A stretch of DNA of 64,000 nucleotides from Camellia lanceoleosa (lineage: Eukaryota > Streptophyta > Magnoliopsida > Ericales > Theaceae), in the NCBI GenBank assembly GCA_025200525.1, contig CM045758.1, positions 225,762,667 to 225,826,666 on the forward strand. Reading direction: 5' to 3'. The notes under the pieces are model-generated. The model was given only the letters and a program-made list of their open reading frames with translations, was not told the origin of the DNA and made no database searches. Every line of letters begins with the position of its first letter. Position 1 is the stretch's first letter. Below, one piece after another: positions 45,601 through 55,310 of the stretch. A program made the translations under genes and the position numbers.

Positions 45601-47995
45601 TAAGATAGAGAATTCTAAGCATAGCGCTTTTATGTAGCCTAGTTGAGAATGGAAAGAAATTTCCAATATCCTAGGGACAGTGGGAGCGATATGCCTACTA
45701 ATGGATTACTCCATTAGAAAAATACTCTACATTCTTAGTTGCGTGGTAGCGAATGTGAAGATTTTTCACGTCATCACTGGGTGATTGAAAAGGAAACATT
45801 CATAATTGCACCGCAAGATGATAAAGAGCCTAGGATAATGCCAAAGGCTCTAGTCTCCTGTTTTTAGAAAGTGCATTAATGTTGCCCAGATTAAGACAAA
45901 GTCTTTGAGGATTAACCATTTCTATAATTTGGTTGACTTTCCATTATGTTCCGAAACTGTTCTAAACTTATGCGTAATTTGGATAGTCATTGTTGAGGCA
46001 TAAGGCTCGCTAGACAGAAAAGTCGCACCATTGAGGAAGGTGTAGACCATGAGAAGACTTCATACGGGGGGTGAAGTTATTTTGACTTCCTCACAGGGAG
46101 TGAGTTATTTTGACTTAGGCTATGATTGACATAAGTTGAACATTGATTTGTGGACATTGTGACCCAACTTCTCGTTGGAGAATTGGATAAGTAGATCCGT
46201 GAGGATTTATCTTGTTTTATGGTGAAAAGTTAGGGCGCGCAAAGGTTGCTAGTTCAATAAATCTTTTATCCAAATAGTGGTTCTTAGATTTCGTGAAGCC
46301 ATGATAGGTCGACGATGATCGATAAAGACCAGAGGTATGATCAATGGTCCAAAAAAGAGTGTTTCCTTACTTAGTCATTATGAGCCAAGAATTTATAAGG
46401 TTATCGCCACCTAGGGTGGGCCCTCTATTTTAGATATGATGGACATGGGTGATGTAATTTATATGCTCGGATGTGTGATCCTTAGGGATTGTTTTGGGAG
46501 AATTCCTATTTTGTCTTCGATGACTTACATTAGGAATATCCTAGAACGATTCTAGATGCAAAATTGCAAACCCATTGACTTATCTATCGGTAAAAGCCAG
46601 AGCCTTAGCTATTGAGTGAATCCTCGGATTGTCTTTGGGAAAAACAGGTGACCTATATTCCTTGATCTTTTCTTTGTTGTGGAAGCCTAAAGTACGCTAT
46701 GTGGGTGTATTCGGCATGATAAGTGTTATCTTTGGTAAATGGTCAACTGAGTTGTTTAGACATTGACCTTGCTCATTAGACTGTGGATAGAATACTTTAC
46801 TAGTAGTATATTAATTTGCTCTTTGTAAGATTCAATGCGCTAGTTGGGCGCACCAAGAATGAACGCAAATTGGTCACCAAAATATCTTTGGAGAGGATAT
46901 TGCACAAGAGATAGTGATCTTAAATCACTTCATATGAGGCGCACATGGTGGATTCCGTTGTATATACTTATCGCAAGAGGTGCTGATAAGGCTTATGTTT
47001 GGAATCTAGAATTGTCATTTTTTTAAAATCGATCACTTATTTTGAGATGATGGGATGTTGACACTATTATGGTTTGTGTCATAATGATTAGCAGATGATG
47101 ATGTCGGCGGCAAGAAGATTAGCTCACTCACACGAGCACGCCTTGGCGCTTGGGAGCGAAAGGTTGAGACTAGTGGTTTATTTTTATTTGGAGCCAAGAG
47201 AGGCTTAAATAATCCACTATGCATGTCGCCTTGGTTACAACCAAGATGAGGTCGTGTTAAGGACCAAACATGGATGGTAGTACCCACTTTCCATGTTGTT
47301 TATGATTAGCAGATCTCATTTAAATAGAGAATTCGGGTTAGGCGCTAAGCGACTAGACTAATATGTATCGAGTATGACGTCACTCTTTTAGAAGAGTTAC
47401 TCCACCGTAGCATGTATTCATACTACATGTGCTTGGCGACCAAGTAATGAGGTGAGAGAATGGATCCCTGTTTCTTCACCGTGTGAGTTTTACGTGTCAT
47501 TTTTGATATGACTTTCATTTATGTACCCTTTTGTGACTTTTGACTATGTCATAAGGTAAGGGGTTGATGTTACTTTGGTATGTTGCTGCGGTCATGTATG
47601 ATTCGCCTTAAGGGACATCAGAAAGTGGTCAATCCTAAACTAAATGGCATGAGTGCAAAGGGAAGATCATCTAGTATTACACCACCATATATTCATTAAC
47701 TCACATCGCTCGTATTGAGTGTGAATATATTGCAAGAATTGAGAGGGTCAAACATGCTCCTTTTGAGGAATTAGAGATGTTTTTTGAACCGGTGTAATTA
47801 GATGGGTCTGTGGTATATGAGACACTATTTTTGTTCCTTTTGGGTTGATGTCTCTATGCTGGCTCATTTTGAGTTTCTAGTATAGAGCTCCCACATGCAG
47901 TGTTCTCGCATTGGCTAGTATGAGATTGTTCTTTTGGGGAGATTGAGATAGAGATGTGGCAAGATCATGCCAACTCATGTGGAGATGTTAGAAAT
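42613..47995 (+). other. Non-coding interior of the 41.7-48.5 kb element
   Basis: 5.4 kb without a gene. Short local repeats recur, for example CACTAAGTGAAAAGATTAGCGCTTAG at 44046 and 44089, GCGCATTATTGTATGCTGTC at 45427 and 45471, and GAAGTTATTTTGACTTC-type units at 46070. Degraded reverse-transcriptase-like sequence lies near 46500-46600. The composition is T- and A-rich. Confidence 0.55.
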
Positions 47996-48460
47996 GGGCG
48001 CCCATTGGCATGACCATTTCAACATTTGAATTTGAACCTTAACCAAATGGTTTTTGAATTTGAATTCAAACCTTAGGATAACCACTCGTATAGATATTAT
48101 CTCCATTAAGCGATATGGATAGATAATAATAACATTATATATCCGATATATGGATATAGGAGATTAAGAGATACACAGACTCTCTCCTAAAGAAAAGAAC
48201 GTATGTTTTGATCTTTTTCCCATATACAGTTTCTCCCATATACTAACTCTCTCCCATAAACAACGATCAATAAGCCATTTGCACTGTGATTTGTGTGGGT
48301 GATATTCACCATTGTAATATCACCCCACTGCTGGGTTGATTGACTAGATTCAGGAAGCACGTGATTTACCCACGAGATCCATCAGAGTTCAGATTATATC
48401 TAAAAAGGTATGATCTTATTAATTTTTATTCCGCTGCGTTATAGTGCTTGATGATTTACA
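47996..48460 (+). repeat. 3' LTR of the 41.7-48.5 kb element
   Basis: 465 bp, beginning TGTTAGAAATGGGCG and ending TGATGATTTACA, then (TA)n. Its extra CAG/CTG-bearing short insertions relative to the 5' LTR are noted under that entry. Confidence 0.9.
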
Positions 48461-48611
48461 TATATATATATTTTTTAATTGAAATTTTGCCCCAAAACGA
48501 CGTTGTTTTGAGACACCGCAGGAATTTTCACAAGAGAAAGCGGCCGAGGATCCGGACTCGGTAGGTAAGGTACTGTCTTGGGTGATTTAGAAACATGAGA
48601 GAACATAATGA

Positions 48612-49432
48612 ATGATGATTAGTTTGGGAAGTTAAAAATTGTGTTTTTTTTTTTTTTGCAAAAATTTATATAAAAAATATAAAATAAGTTAAAATAGTTA
48701 AGAAGACAAAATATCACATCAAATTATAATTATTTCACTTTTTTCCTCACAAATATCTAGCTACTAAGGATGTAAGAAAAACCGAAAAAACCGACTAAAC
48801 CAATTGAACCGAATCGAACTGGCCATATTTGGTTGGTTTTTTAATATAAATCGGTCTGTTCGGTTTTGAAAATTAATTTTTTTTGGTTTTCAATTCAGTA
48901 TACACCGATTTGCACTGAAACCGACCAAATATATTTACATATAATATATATTAAATATATAATGAATAACACTGCCAATTTGGTTCTTAGATTATATTTT
49001 GTTTCTAATTCTAATTCAGTGAAAGTTTCAAGCCTTAGTATTTATTAATTTTTTTGTTTGTATTTTTGTGAATGGTTGGATTAGATATGGTTAAAATTGT
49101 GTACAAATGACTAATTTAATAATTTTATATAAATTATTTATTATACTATAAATTTAAGAAATGACTCAATTTTGAAAGTACTTAAACCGATTAAACTGCA
49201 TTGAGCCGAACTGTTTGAATCGGCGTGGTTTGATAAAAAATTTGGTCTGTATTGGTTTTCAATATAATAAAACCGACATTATTAGTTCGGTGCAAAATTT
49301 CACCTAAATATCGATCGTCCTGAACCGATTACATCCCTACTAACTACAAAAAAAATTCAACCCTCTTCTCAAATATAAATATTTTAACCTACTAAAATAA
49401 CTTACTAAAATAATTAACTTTCCAAACGAAGC
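48612..49432. mobile_element. Foldback MITE split by a hAT element
   Basis: The left half starts TTTGGGAAGTTAAAAATTG and contains GACAAAATATCACATCAAATTATAATTATTTCAC; the right half ends AACTTTCCAAACGAAGC. The same family lies at 51143-51383, where both halves are continuous (GATAAAATATCACATCCAAC... ACTTACCAAACGAAGC). The hAT element 48765-49339 separates the halves here. Confidence 0.65.
48765..49339. mobile_element. Non-autonomous hAT-type element (575 bp)
   Basis: The ends are TAAGGATGTAAG and, inverted, TAGGGATGTAAT. 8-bp flanks CTAGCTAC (48757-48764) and CTAACTAC (49340-49347) differ at one base. The interior is rich in CCGA/CGGTTT motifs (ACCGAAAAAACCGAC, CGGTTTTGAAAAT), arranged as inverted arms. 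There is no transposase. Confidence 0.8.
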
Positions 49433-50535
49433 GTATAGATAGCTTTGTTAACCAAATCTTTAAATTGTTTGGGATGGTTTGCATTTTTTTACTTTTTACA
49501 ACAAGATATATAGAAAATCAGAGTAGTGATATGATATGATTAAAAAAAAAAAGATAAAAGATAAAAAATAAAAAAATAATGCACCCTCGTGTTAGATTTA
49601 TTAATTTTTTTTATAAAAATTAAAATTAAAAATAGCTCAGTAGGTAAATAAGGAAAAATTGAATATAATTTTAAAATTTGAAATTAAATATGAATAACTG
49701 CTTACTTAATTTGATAAGTATATACTATAAAAATAAAATTATTTAAGTTTGATTTATTTTTGGCTCGTTAATTTTTTTTTTAAGATTGACTCATTACATA
49801 AATAAACTAAACTTCAATTAGTGTGTTTTGTTTCAATTTTTTGAATCCAATTTTTCAAAAATTGAGTTTTTTTTATTTTTTATGTTTTTAGTAATTTTTT
49901 TTTAAAAAAAAATTAAGCAATTTTTAAAATTTTTTTAGATGCACCTTACTTAGATGTATCTAAAAAGTAAAATATTTGTAAAAAAAATATTTTAAAAATT
50001 CAATAAATACACTAGAATATAAAAAATGTAGTGAATTTTCATAATTTTTTTTGTATTTTTGATATTTATTCAATTTTTTTAAATTTTTTTTTACAAATAT
50101 TATACATTTTAAGTGTATTTATATTAGGTGTATATAAAAATTTAAAAAAATTACTTAAAATATTAAAAAAATTTAATAAAAATTAAAAAACATGAAAAAT
50201 AAAAAAAAATTAATTTTTCTAAAAAGTGAATCCGAAGTTAAGAAACCAAACAAATTGATTTTTGAATCTCTTTCAATTTTTAAGTCAACACTCAAACAAC
50301 CTAATGCTCATCTTAACACGTTTATAATCTTAATTACATTTACACTTCATGAAATATATATATATATATATATATAATTAATGATTAATTACAAAAACAA
50401 AATAGATGGTTATTTGATATATACACGACAAAATATTATATTATATTATATTACAAAATTAATGGTGTCTAAATAAAAAATAGGACACTCAGTTGATAAA
50501 TTCAAATTCGGATTTCCCTTGGCCAAAGGTCTATG
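49433..50535. other. AT-rich spacer with a foldback MITE (about 49820-50270)
   Basis: The centre holds inverted arms with TTTTTTTAGATGCACC and its weak complement AGGTGTATATAAAAATT; the outer arms are CAATTTTTTGAATCC and GGATTCACTTTTTAG-type sequence. It resembles the element at 40975-41385. (TA)n runs lie near 50358 and 50440. No gene is seen. Confidence 0.5.
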
Positions 50536-50918
50536 TGCTCAAATGCTGGGAGCTTATATTTGCACACACCCATTTCACTCTGTGCACACACTTAATTATA
50601 CTTATTTTTATTACAATTTTACCCCTAAGTGAAATTACTATTATGGACATCATACATAATTCAAATAAACACAAGTTATCATTGCACATCCAGACTCCAC
50701 ATCCACATCACGTTGAAACTGTTGAAGCTCCACAAGTCCATTGTGGCTACTCCATTCTTCTATACTCAGTTTGCTAAACTTCCACATTCCATCCCTATCC
50801 TTCGAAAACTCTTCATTGTTTGCTTCCATTCGCTAGTTCACACACTAAACGCCCTCATTCTTGATTCTTAACTTTTCATTAGTTTACACACTCAACCTCA
50901 TCCTCATTCATCATTGTT

Positions 50919-50993
50919 ATGGAAGATTTCTCTTCTGAAAATTCAGATTTTCAGAAGCAGATAAATGTTCATGAGAAAGATGGCCAAGGAAAT
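50919..50993 (+). CDS. Possible first coding exon inside the Mutator-like element
   Basis: ATG at 50919 opens a 25-codon frame (MEDFSSENSDFQKQI, then NVHEKDGQGN) that ends exactly at a good donor, AAT|GTGAGT. Acidic, Ser-rich short first exons of this look occur in host genes and in FAR1-type Mutator transposase genes. No second exon could be identified, and it may be a captured or decayed fragment. Treat as tentative. Confidence 0.25.
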
Positions 50994-51142
50994 GTGAGTT
51001 TTGCTATGTAAAAGTCCTTTTTTTTTTCCCCCAACGTCTTTCAGAAAGCCAGGGTAAAAAAATATCAATTTATTCAAAAGTCTACTACCAAAATAATTAT
51101 TTAGTTTCGGAAGTTGTCGTCCGACATAATTTGCCTATGTTT

Positions 51143-51385
51143 GGGAAGTTGGTTTTGGAGTTTTTTTTGGCTAAAATAGCCAAAAAAACAAAATAGATTT
51201 TTTAGTCCAATAAGATAAAATATCACATCCAACTCATAATCATTATATTTTTTCTCTCACAAAAAAATCAAAAAACCAAAAAAGCCAAAAGTCTTTCATA
51301 AACCAAACTTTTTAGTCCCAGGCTAAAATAGCTAAAAAAGTCAAAAAGCCAAAAAGCCAACCCACTTACCAAACGAAGCCTTTGA
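51143..51385. mobile_element. Foldback MITE inside the Mutator-like element
   Basis: The left arm GTTTGGGAAGTTGGTTTTGGAG... GGCTAAAATAGCC pairs with the right arm GGCTAAAATAGCTAAAAAAG... CCAACCCACTTACCAAACGAAGC. It is about 240 bp and of the same family as 48612-49432. It lies in Mutator-like interior sequence, so it is a later insertion. Confidence 0.65.
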
Positions 51386-51539
51386 AGTTTTCGACATTCA
51401 ACTTTTAAACTGGTAAAAATAATTCGGACAATTACATTCGAACGGTAGCATTCTTTTTGACACTGTACTTTCGAATGAAGTAAATTTTTTTTTTCCATTT
51501 TATATTCTAAATTCGTAAATTGCATACTAAATTTGCAGT

Positions 51540-52510
51540 TTCAAATTGCAAATTTGTCTTTACAATGGCATTTCAAATTTGTAATGTTATACAAATTTGG
51601 TGCAAGTTTGACCACTAACTTATGAGGTATAACCAAATTTGTCTTTATAATGCCATGTACAGGAAGTTATGAGGTATGACCACTAACTCAAGTGACATTT
51701 AGTGCAGGTTTTCTTGCAGCCAGGCCATCCAGTTCCTCATATAGCCACTAATTAGCGAAAATACTGTCACCCTTACACTATTGACTGGGATAATGCATAT
51801 GTGCGCCACATTCAACATTTCAAGGACATCATTCATGATATTGTAGTTACTCGAGAGATATTTGATGTTGTTGATGTCGAATGACACATGTATGTATTTG
51901 ACAATGTTAGAACTATGGAAGAAATTAATGGATGTGTTTTTTGCTGTTGATGTGTTATGTGGCATGGATTGAATGTTATCGACCATTGTTACCGCTACAT
52001 TCTAATAAGAAAATATCATTTACAATGTCATCGACTATTGTTACCATTCCATTCTAATAACAAAATATTTTTTATAATATCATTACAAGATGTGTACAAC
52101 AATGTCAGCTTATAAAACACCACAAAAAAATTTCATCAACTGACAAATAACATGTCACAAATCATTTGTATGCCTACGACTAGGCCCACGACTATATGTC
52201 AATATCGGAGATGAAAAGTGACCTGCAGTACAACTAGGTCCAGCTTCGTCAATGTACTGACCTTCAAGGACATGCGCCATAGCCTCGATAGCCTGGTAAA
52301 GTCGATGAGGATATTGAATCCCGTCCTGGATCACGACCTCAACCACGACCCCAACCTCGTCCCTGGTCATGGTCAAAATCGAATTTACGATGTCATCTAT
52401 TTGAAGTAGTAGATAGGACATGTTATTGACATTTAGAATCCATATTATCTGCAAAAGTTAATATATTGAATGAGTATACAATTGTAAAAAGAATATACAA
52501 AAAAGGGGAA
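51540..52510 (-). other. Interior of the Mutator-like element, no recognised gene
   Basis: Two minus-strand open frames of 95-99 codons (51986-51699 and 52454-52155) have no recognised family. The second has a rather protein-like middle (YPHRLYQAIEAMAHVLEGQY, then IDEAGPSCTAGHF) and could be the tail of a lost exon. Direct repeats of AACTTATGAGGTATAACC-type sequence lie at 51617 and 51665. Confidence 0.3.
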
Positions 52511-52514
52511 GAAA

Positions 52515-52715
52515 AAAAAAACCGTTCGGAAGTTGAAAATTGTAAATATCTATTCTGTTCGAAAGTTGAAAACCGAAAAACCACATTAATTTCGGAAGTT
52601 GAATGTCGTCCAAATTAAACATATTCGAAAGTTGAATGTCAAAAAAATGAAACAATTTCGGAATTCTACTGTCAAAATAAACGATAATTTTTGGAATTCT
52701 ACTTCCCAACAAGTT
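52515..52715. repeat. Minisatellite, TTCGGAAGTTGAA units
   Basis: About six diverged units of roughly 30-40 bp each contain TTCGGAAGTTGAA or TTCGAAAGTTGAA (52527, 52557, 52594, 52628) and later TTCGGAATTCTAC. Related single units lie near 51105 and 51470, towards the other end of the element. Confidence 0.7.
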
Positions 52716-52978
52716 GTTTATTTTCAAAAAACCAGTTTCGAATGAGGAATAGATTGCTCATTTTAGTGGGCTTCGTTTTGAAAATGGAAAAAACAAACCG
52801 ACATTACAATGAGGTTTGAAATAAGTAAACTAACCTAAGTTCTCCAAATGTAAAGAATTCTTTCAATGATTCACGTGAGATGTCTTCAATGGTTTAATGA
52901 GATGTCTTCAATGTTTCAATGAGATGTCTTCAATGGATGGATGCAGCTTTTGGGGACAAAACGTAGAGTGTGAGAGAT

Positions 52979-53003
52979 GGGTGTGTGTGTGTGTGTGTGT
53001 GTG
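52979..53003. repeat. (GT)n microsatellite
   Basis: About 12 GT units lie in the right part of the Mutator-like element. It is followed by related GTGTGTGAGAGACGGGTTTG repeats of about 38-40 bp to 53090. Confidence 0.9.
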
Positions 53004-53245
53004 AGACGTGTTTGGGACCTGAAGGCTTTGTGTGTGAGAGACGAGTTTAGGGCCTGAGGGGTTTGTGTGTGAGAGACGGGTTTGGGGGTCTGGATGTATG
53101 TGTATGTACATGATTTACATTTGAGGGTAGATGTGAAATAAAAGGTGTGTGCAGTGAGCAAAATAAATTAAGATTAATTTTTTAAGTGTGTATATTGAGA
53201 ATGATATGCATAGAGTGGAATGGGTGTGTATAAATAGAAGCTCCC

Positions 53246-53361
53246 TAAATGCTTTATCCAAAATGACAAACTCTTACAAAATGACCAAATTACCTCGTAT
53301 ATATATATATATATGTTTGCCAAAACCAAACAATCTATTATCTTATTCTCTTATATTTGTG

Positions 53362-53398
<37 letters not shown>

Positions 53399-53529
53399 CT
53401 AGATCTAAAGCTTCAAAATCTCCAAGCTTAAGCCATCGACGGCACTCTCGCCTTTCCGCCGCCCCTTCGTCGTCGTTTTCTCTCTCTCATCTTCTTCTTC
53501 CCTCTCTTCTTTTCAAACTCTAACCCTAT
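53246..53529 (+). promoter_or_regulatory. Former promoter and leader of the DUF538 pseudogene
   Basis: (TA)n at about 53299-53313 (TATA-like), then a (TC)n tract at 53367-53396 and a C/T-rich leader with GCCGCCCCTTCGTCGTCG. The order is that of a plant promoter and 5' leader. The Mutator-like element ends immediately upstream. Confidence 0.45.
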
Positions 53530-53840
53530 TTTATCGTCAAAATTGTCGCCGCTATAACCCATGTCAAGCTTACCAAATACGATTTCCCTATCGGCCTCAT
53601 CCTCACCAATATCTTTGGATACAACATCAATGTTACCTCCGACTCTCTATCTACCTTGGTGACACCTACAAAGTTACTCTCTCTTCTGGTAACTACGTCA
53701 TTATCTACTCCAAGCGCATCACCAACGAGATCGTCGTCGGCCACATCACCGACATCAACAAAATTAGAGTTAAGGCTTTCTTCTAGTGGTGGTCTATCAC
53801 TAGAATCAAATCCAGCGGTGATGAAGGTATACTCAGATCT
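53530..53840 (+). pseudogene. DUF538-domain gene fragment, broken
   Basis: The frame shows LTKYDFPIGLILTNIFGYNI, then after a one-base shift near 53650 continues YKVTLSSGNYVIIYSK, EIVVGHITDI and a TAG at 53784 in place of a residue within KAFF-x-WWSITRIKSSGDEG. YDFPIGL near the start and FFxWWSIT near the end are hallmarks of the plant DUF538 family, small proteins of unknown function. The reading stops at GATGAAG|GTATAC, which could be a donor site or a truncation. The start codon and signal peptide were not found. Confidence 0.65.
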
Positions 53841-53905
53841 GTTATCACATTACTTGGAAATCTCTGATCTAATTTCCCTTATATGATATATACAAGTATA
53901 ATTAC

Positions 53906-54250
53906 TGTGGGAGCCAAAAAAAATTATATATCAGCTTATTGGGGTTAACCCAAACAAGGCCTACAATGGGTCCAGCCCAAACAAATATCACACCCCCCAT
54001 CTGTATAAAGGGAGGGGGCATCACAAGCGGAAGGTATGTCTCATCTCTCTCTATAGAACACACACCCTTGAAATATATATAATATTTACTTCTTTGATTC
54101 AAGGACTTACTTCACCATCGGAGTGCCTCCGGCCGGCAACCCCGGTTGAGTGGTGCTGATCATGCTCATCTTTGCAGGCCTAATAGGATAAAGTTCATCT
54201 TTTCGTTGGATCTCTACAATCCATGTGAGAGGATATTTCATGGTCTCACA
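53906..54250 (+). mobile_element. LTR of a Tat/Athila-type gypsy element (345 bp)
   Basis: It begins TGTGGGAGCC and ends ATGGTCTCACA. GTATAAAGGGAGGGGG at 54003 is a TATA box. The block CCTCCGGCCGGCAACCCCGG near 54126 is like that in the Tat-like LTR at 35410-35450. It is followed directly by a primer site. No second LTR copy was found in the window, so the element is truncated or its partner was lost. Confidence 0.75.
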
Positions 54251-54268
54251 ATTGGCGCTGTCTGTGGG
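54251..54268 (+). promoter_or_regulatory. Primer binding site after the 53.9 kb LTR
   Basis: ATTGGCGCTGTCTGTGGG is a well-preserved primer-site block of the kind found in plant gypsy elements of the Tat/Athila group. It confirms that the preceding 345 bp is a 5' LTR in plus orientation. Confidence 0.75.
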
Positions 54269-55310
54269 AAACGATTGAACGAGATCAACGAAAAACACAG
54301 CAAACATATTACTGTAAGTAAACATTCAACATTAACAACACTTTGATGGTTATCACGAGCCACAGCTAAGCTTTGAATTTTCTCTCTGACGAAATTTATT
54401 ATAAAATTATTGTAAAATCAATTATTGAATTGTATACATATATCTGTGTATACTGACAAATTCCATATAAACTCTTTTCTTTTTTCATGGTGAATCTTGA
54501 TGAAAAGTGTTACAATAAAACAAGTGCTTATGGATTTACTTTTGCATTTTCACTTTCTCTCTCTAAAAATGGGTTTCAGATTATGTTTGTGGGAGCTTCT
54601 TTTCGACATTATTCAAAGAGTTGCTCGGCCAAACCCACTCCCAAGATTGTTTATTTAGTTTTTGCCTCACAGGAGTTTATTTTATAATTTATTCTTGAGG
54701 TATACATATATTTATACTAACAATTTTTATGGAATCCACGACTGGGTCTTTAGGTTTTCTCTCTATAGAATTATTCCCAGCAATAGACATTGCCATAGGA
54801 TAGACCATGAGTTATGATAAAAAAAAGAAGTTATTATTATTATTTAATTAATTGTGGTAGTCGGCAGACTATATATATGTATATATATATCTGCATATAA
54901 ATTCAAACAGAGGCAACTTTAATTGTCATGAATGGGTCATGTTGATGCTGACCAAAATCTCAACAAAACCGAAGATATCCAAATTCACCCCCTAGTCATT
55001 ATTTATTTATTTATCTCTTGGCTTCATATATATATATACTTGCATGCATATGGAACTTTGTTAATCACCTGGGTCTTCACTTATGTGCCTTGGTATATCT
55101 TGATTAGATTAAACATTATTATTTGGCACCACAATAAAGGACGACTTCAAGAGTTACATTGTTTTATCTAATTTTAACTTCTTGTTTATCACAATTATTA
55201 ATTGAATTTGTTTTCCGCAACATCAATAGAAATTATTCTTAGAACTTGGGCAATTATTACTTTAGTATAAATTAAAATACCTCCTAGTATTCGAGCATTT
55301 CTCTTATCTA
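54269..55310 (+). other. Non-coding stretch after the truncated gypsy LTR
   Basis: No gag or pol is recognisable. Degenerate internal repeats recur (CAGCTAAGCTTTGAATTTTCTCTC at 54362; CTTTAGGTTTTCTCTCTATAG at 54749). (ATT)n and (TA)n runs lie at 54833 and 54873. It could be leader sequence of the truncated element or unrelated spacer. Confidence 0.4.

Larger units (their letters stand above)
41678..48460 (+). mobile_element. Copia-type LTR element without coding capacity (6783 bp)
   Basis: LTRs 41678-42130 and 47996-48460 (TGTTAGAAATGGGCGCCCAT to GTGCTTGATGATTTACA) are flanked by TATAT (41673-41677, 48461-48465; low complexity, so weak by itself). The primer site TGGTATCGAATATGG (42132) and polypurine GTGGAGA before the 3' LTR are present. 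No open frame over about 85 codons exists inside. The only coding trace is YIRNILERF...MQNCKPIDL near 46525-46585, reminiscent of the copia reverse transcriptase/RNase H linker. It is a large derivative that would depend on helper elements. Confidence 0.88.
50548..53245. mobile_element. Mutator-like element (2.7 kb) with long terminal inverted repeats
   Basis: The left end GGGAGCTTATATTTGCACACACCCATTTCACTC matches the inverted right end (GGGAGCTTCTATTTATACACACCCATTCCACTC) over at least 60 bp. The flanks are CAAATGCT (50540-50547) and TAAATGCT (53246-53253), an 8-bp near-duplication (Mutator elements usually give 8-11 bp). Inside are a possible first exon (50919-50993), a nested foldback MITE, a TTCGGAAGTTGAA minisatellite and a (GT)n run. 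No transposase was recognised, so it is probably non-autonomous. Confidence 0.75.

Noticed and set aside
46844..47287. Short frames in the 41.7-48.5 kb element as genes
   Set aside because: They have no family similarity and lie in a non-coding, rearranged interior; at most faint reverse-transcriptase traces occur slightly upstream.
52908..53161. His/Thr-rich minus-strand frames
   Set aside because: They are translations of a (GT)n run and nearby short repeats in the Mutator-like element.
54308..54312. ATTAC as the second target copy for the 53.9 kb LTR
   Set aside because: It matches the 5 bp before the LTR (53901-53905), but no LTR end precedes it; a five-base match nearby is likely chance.
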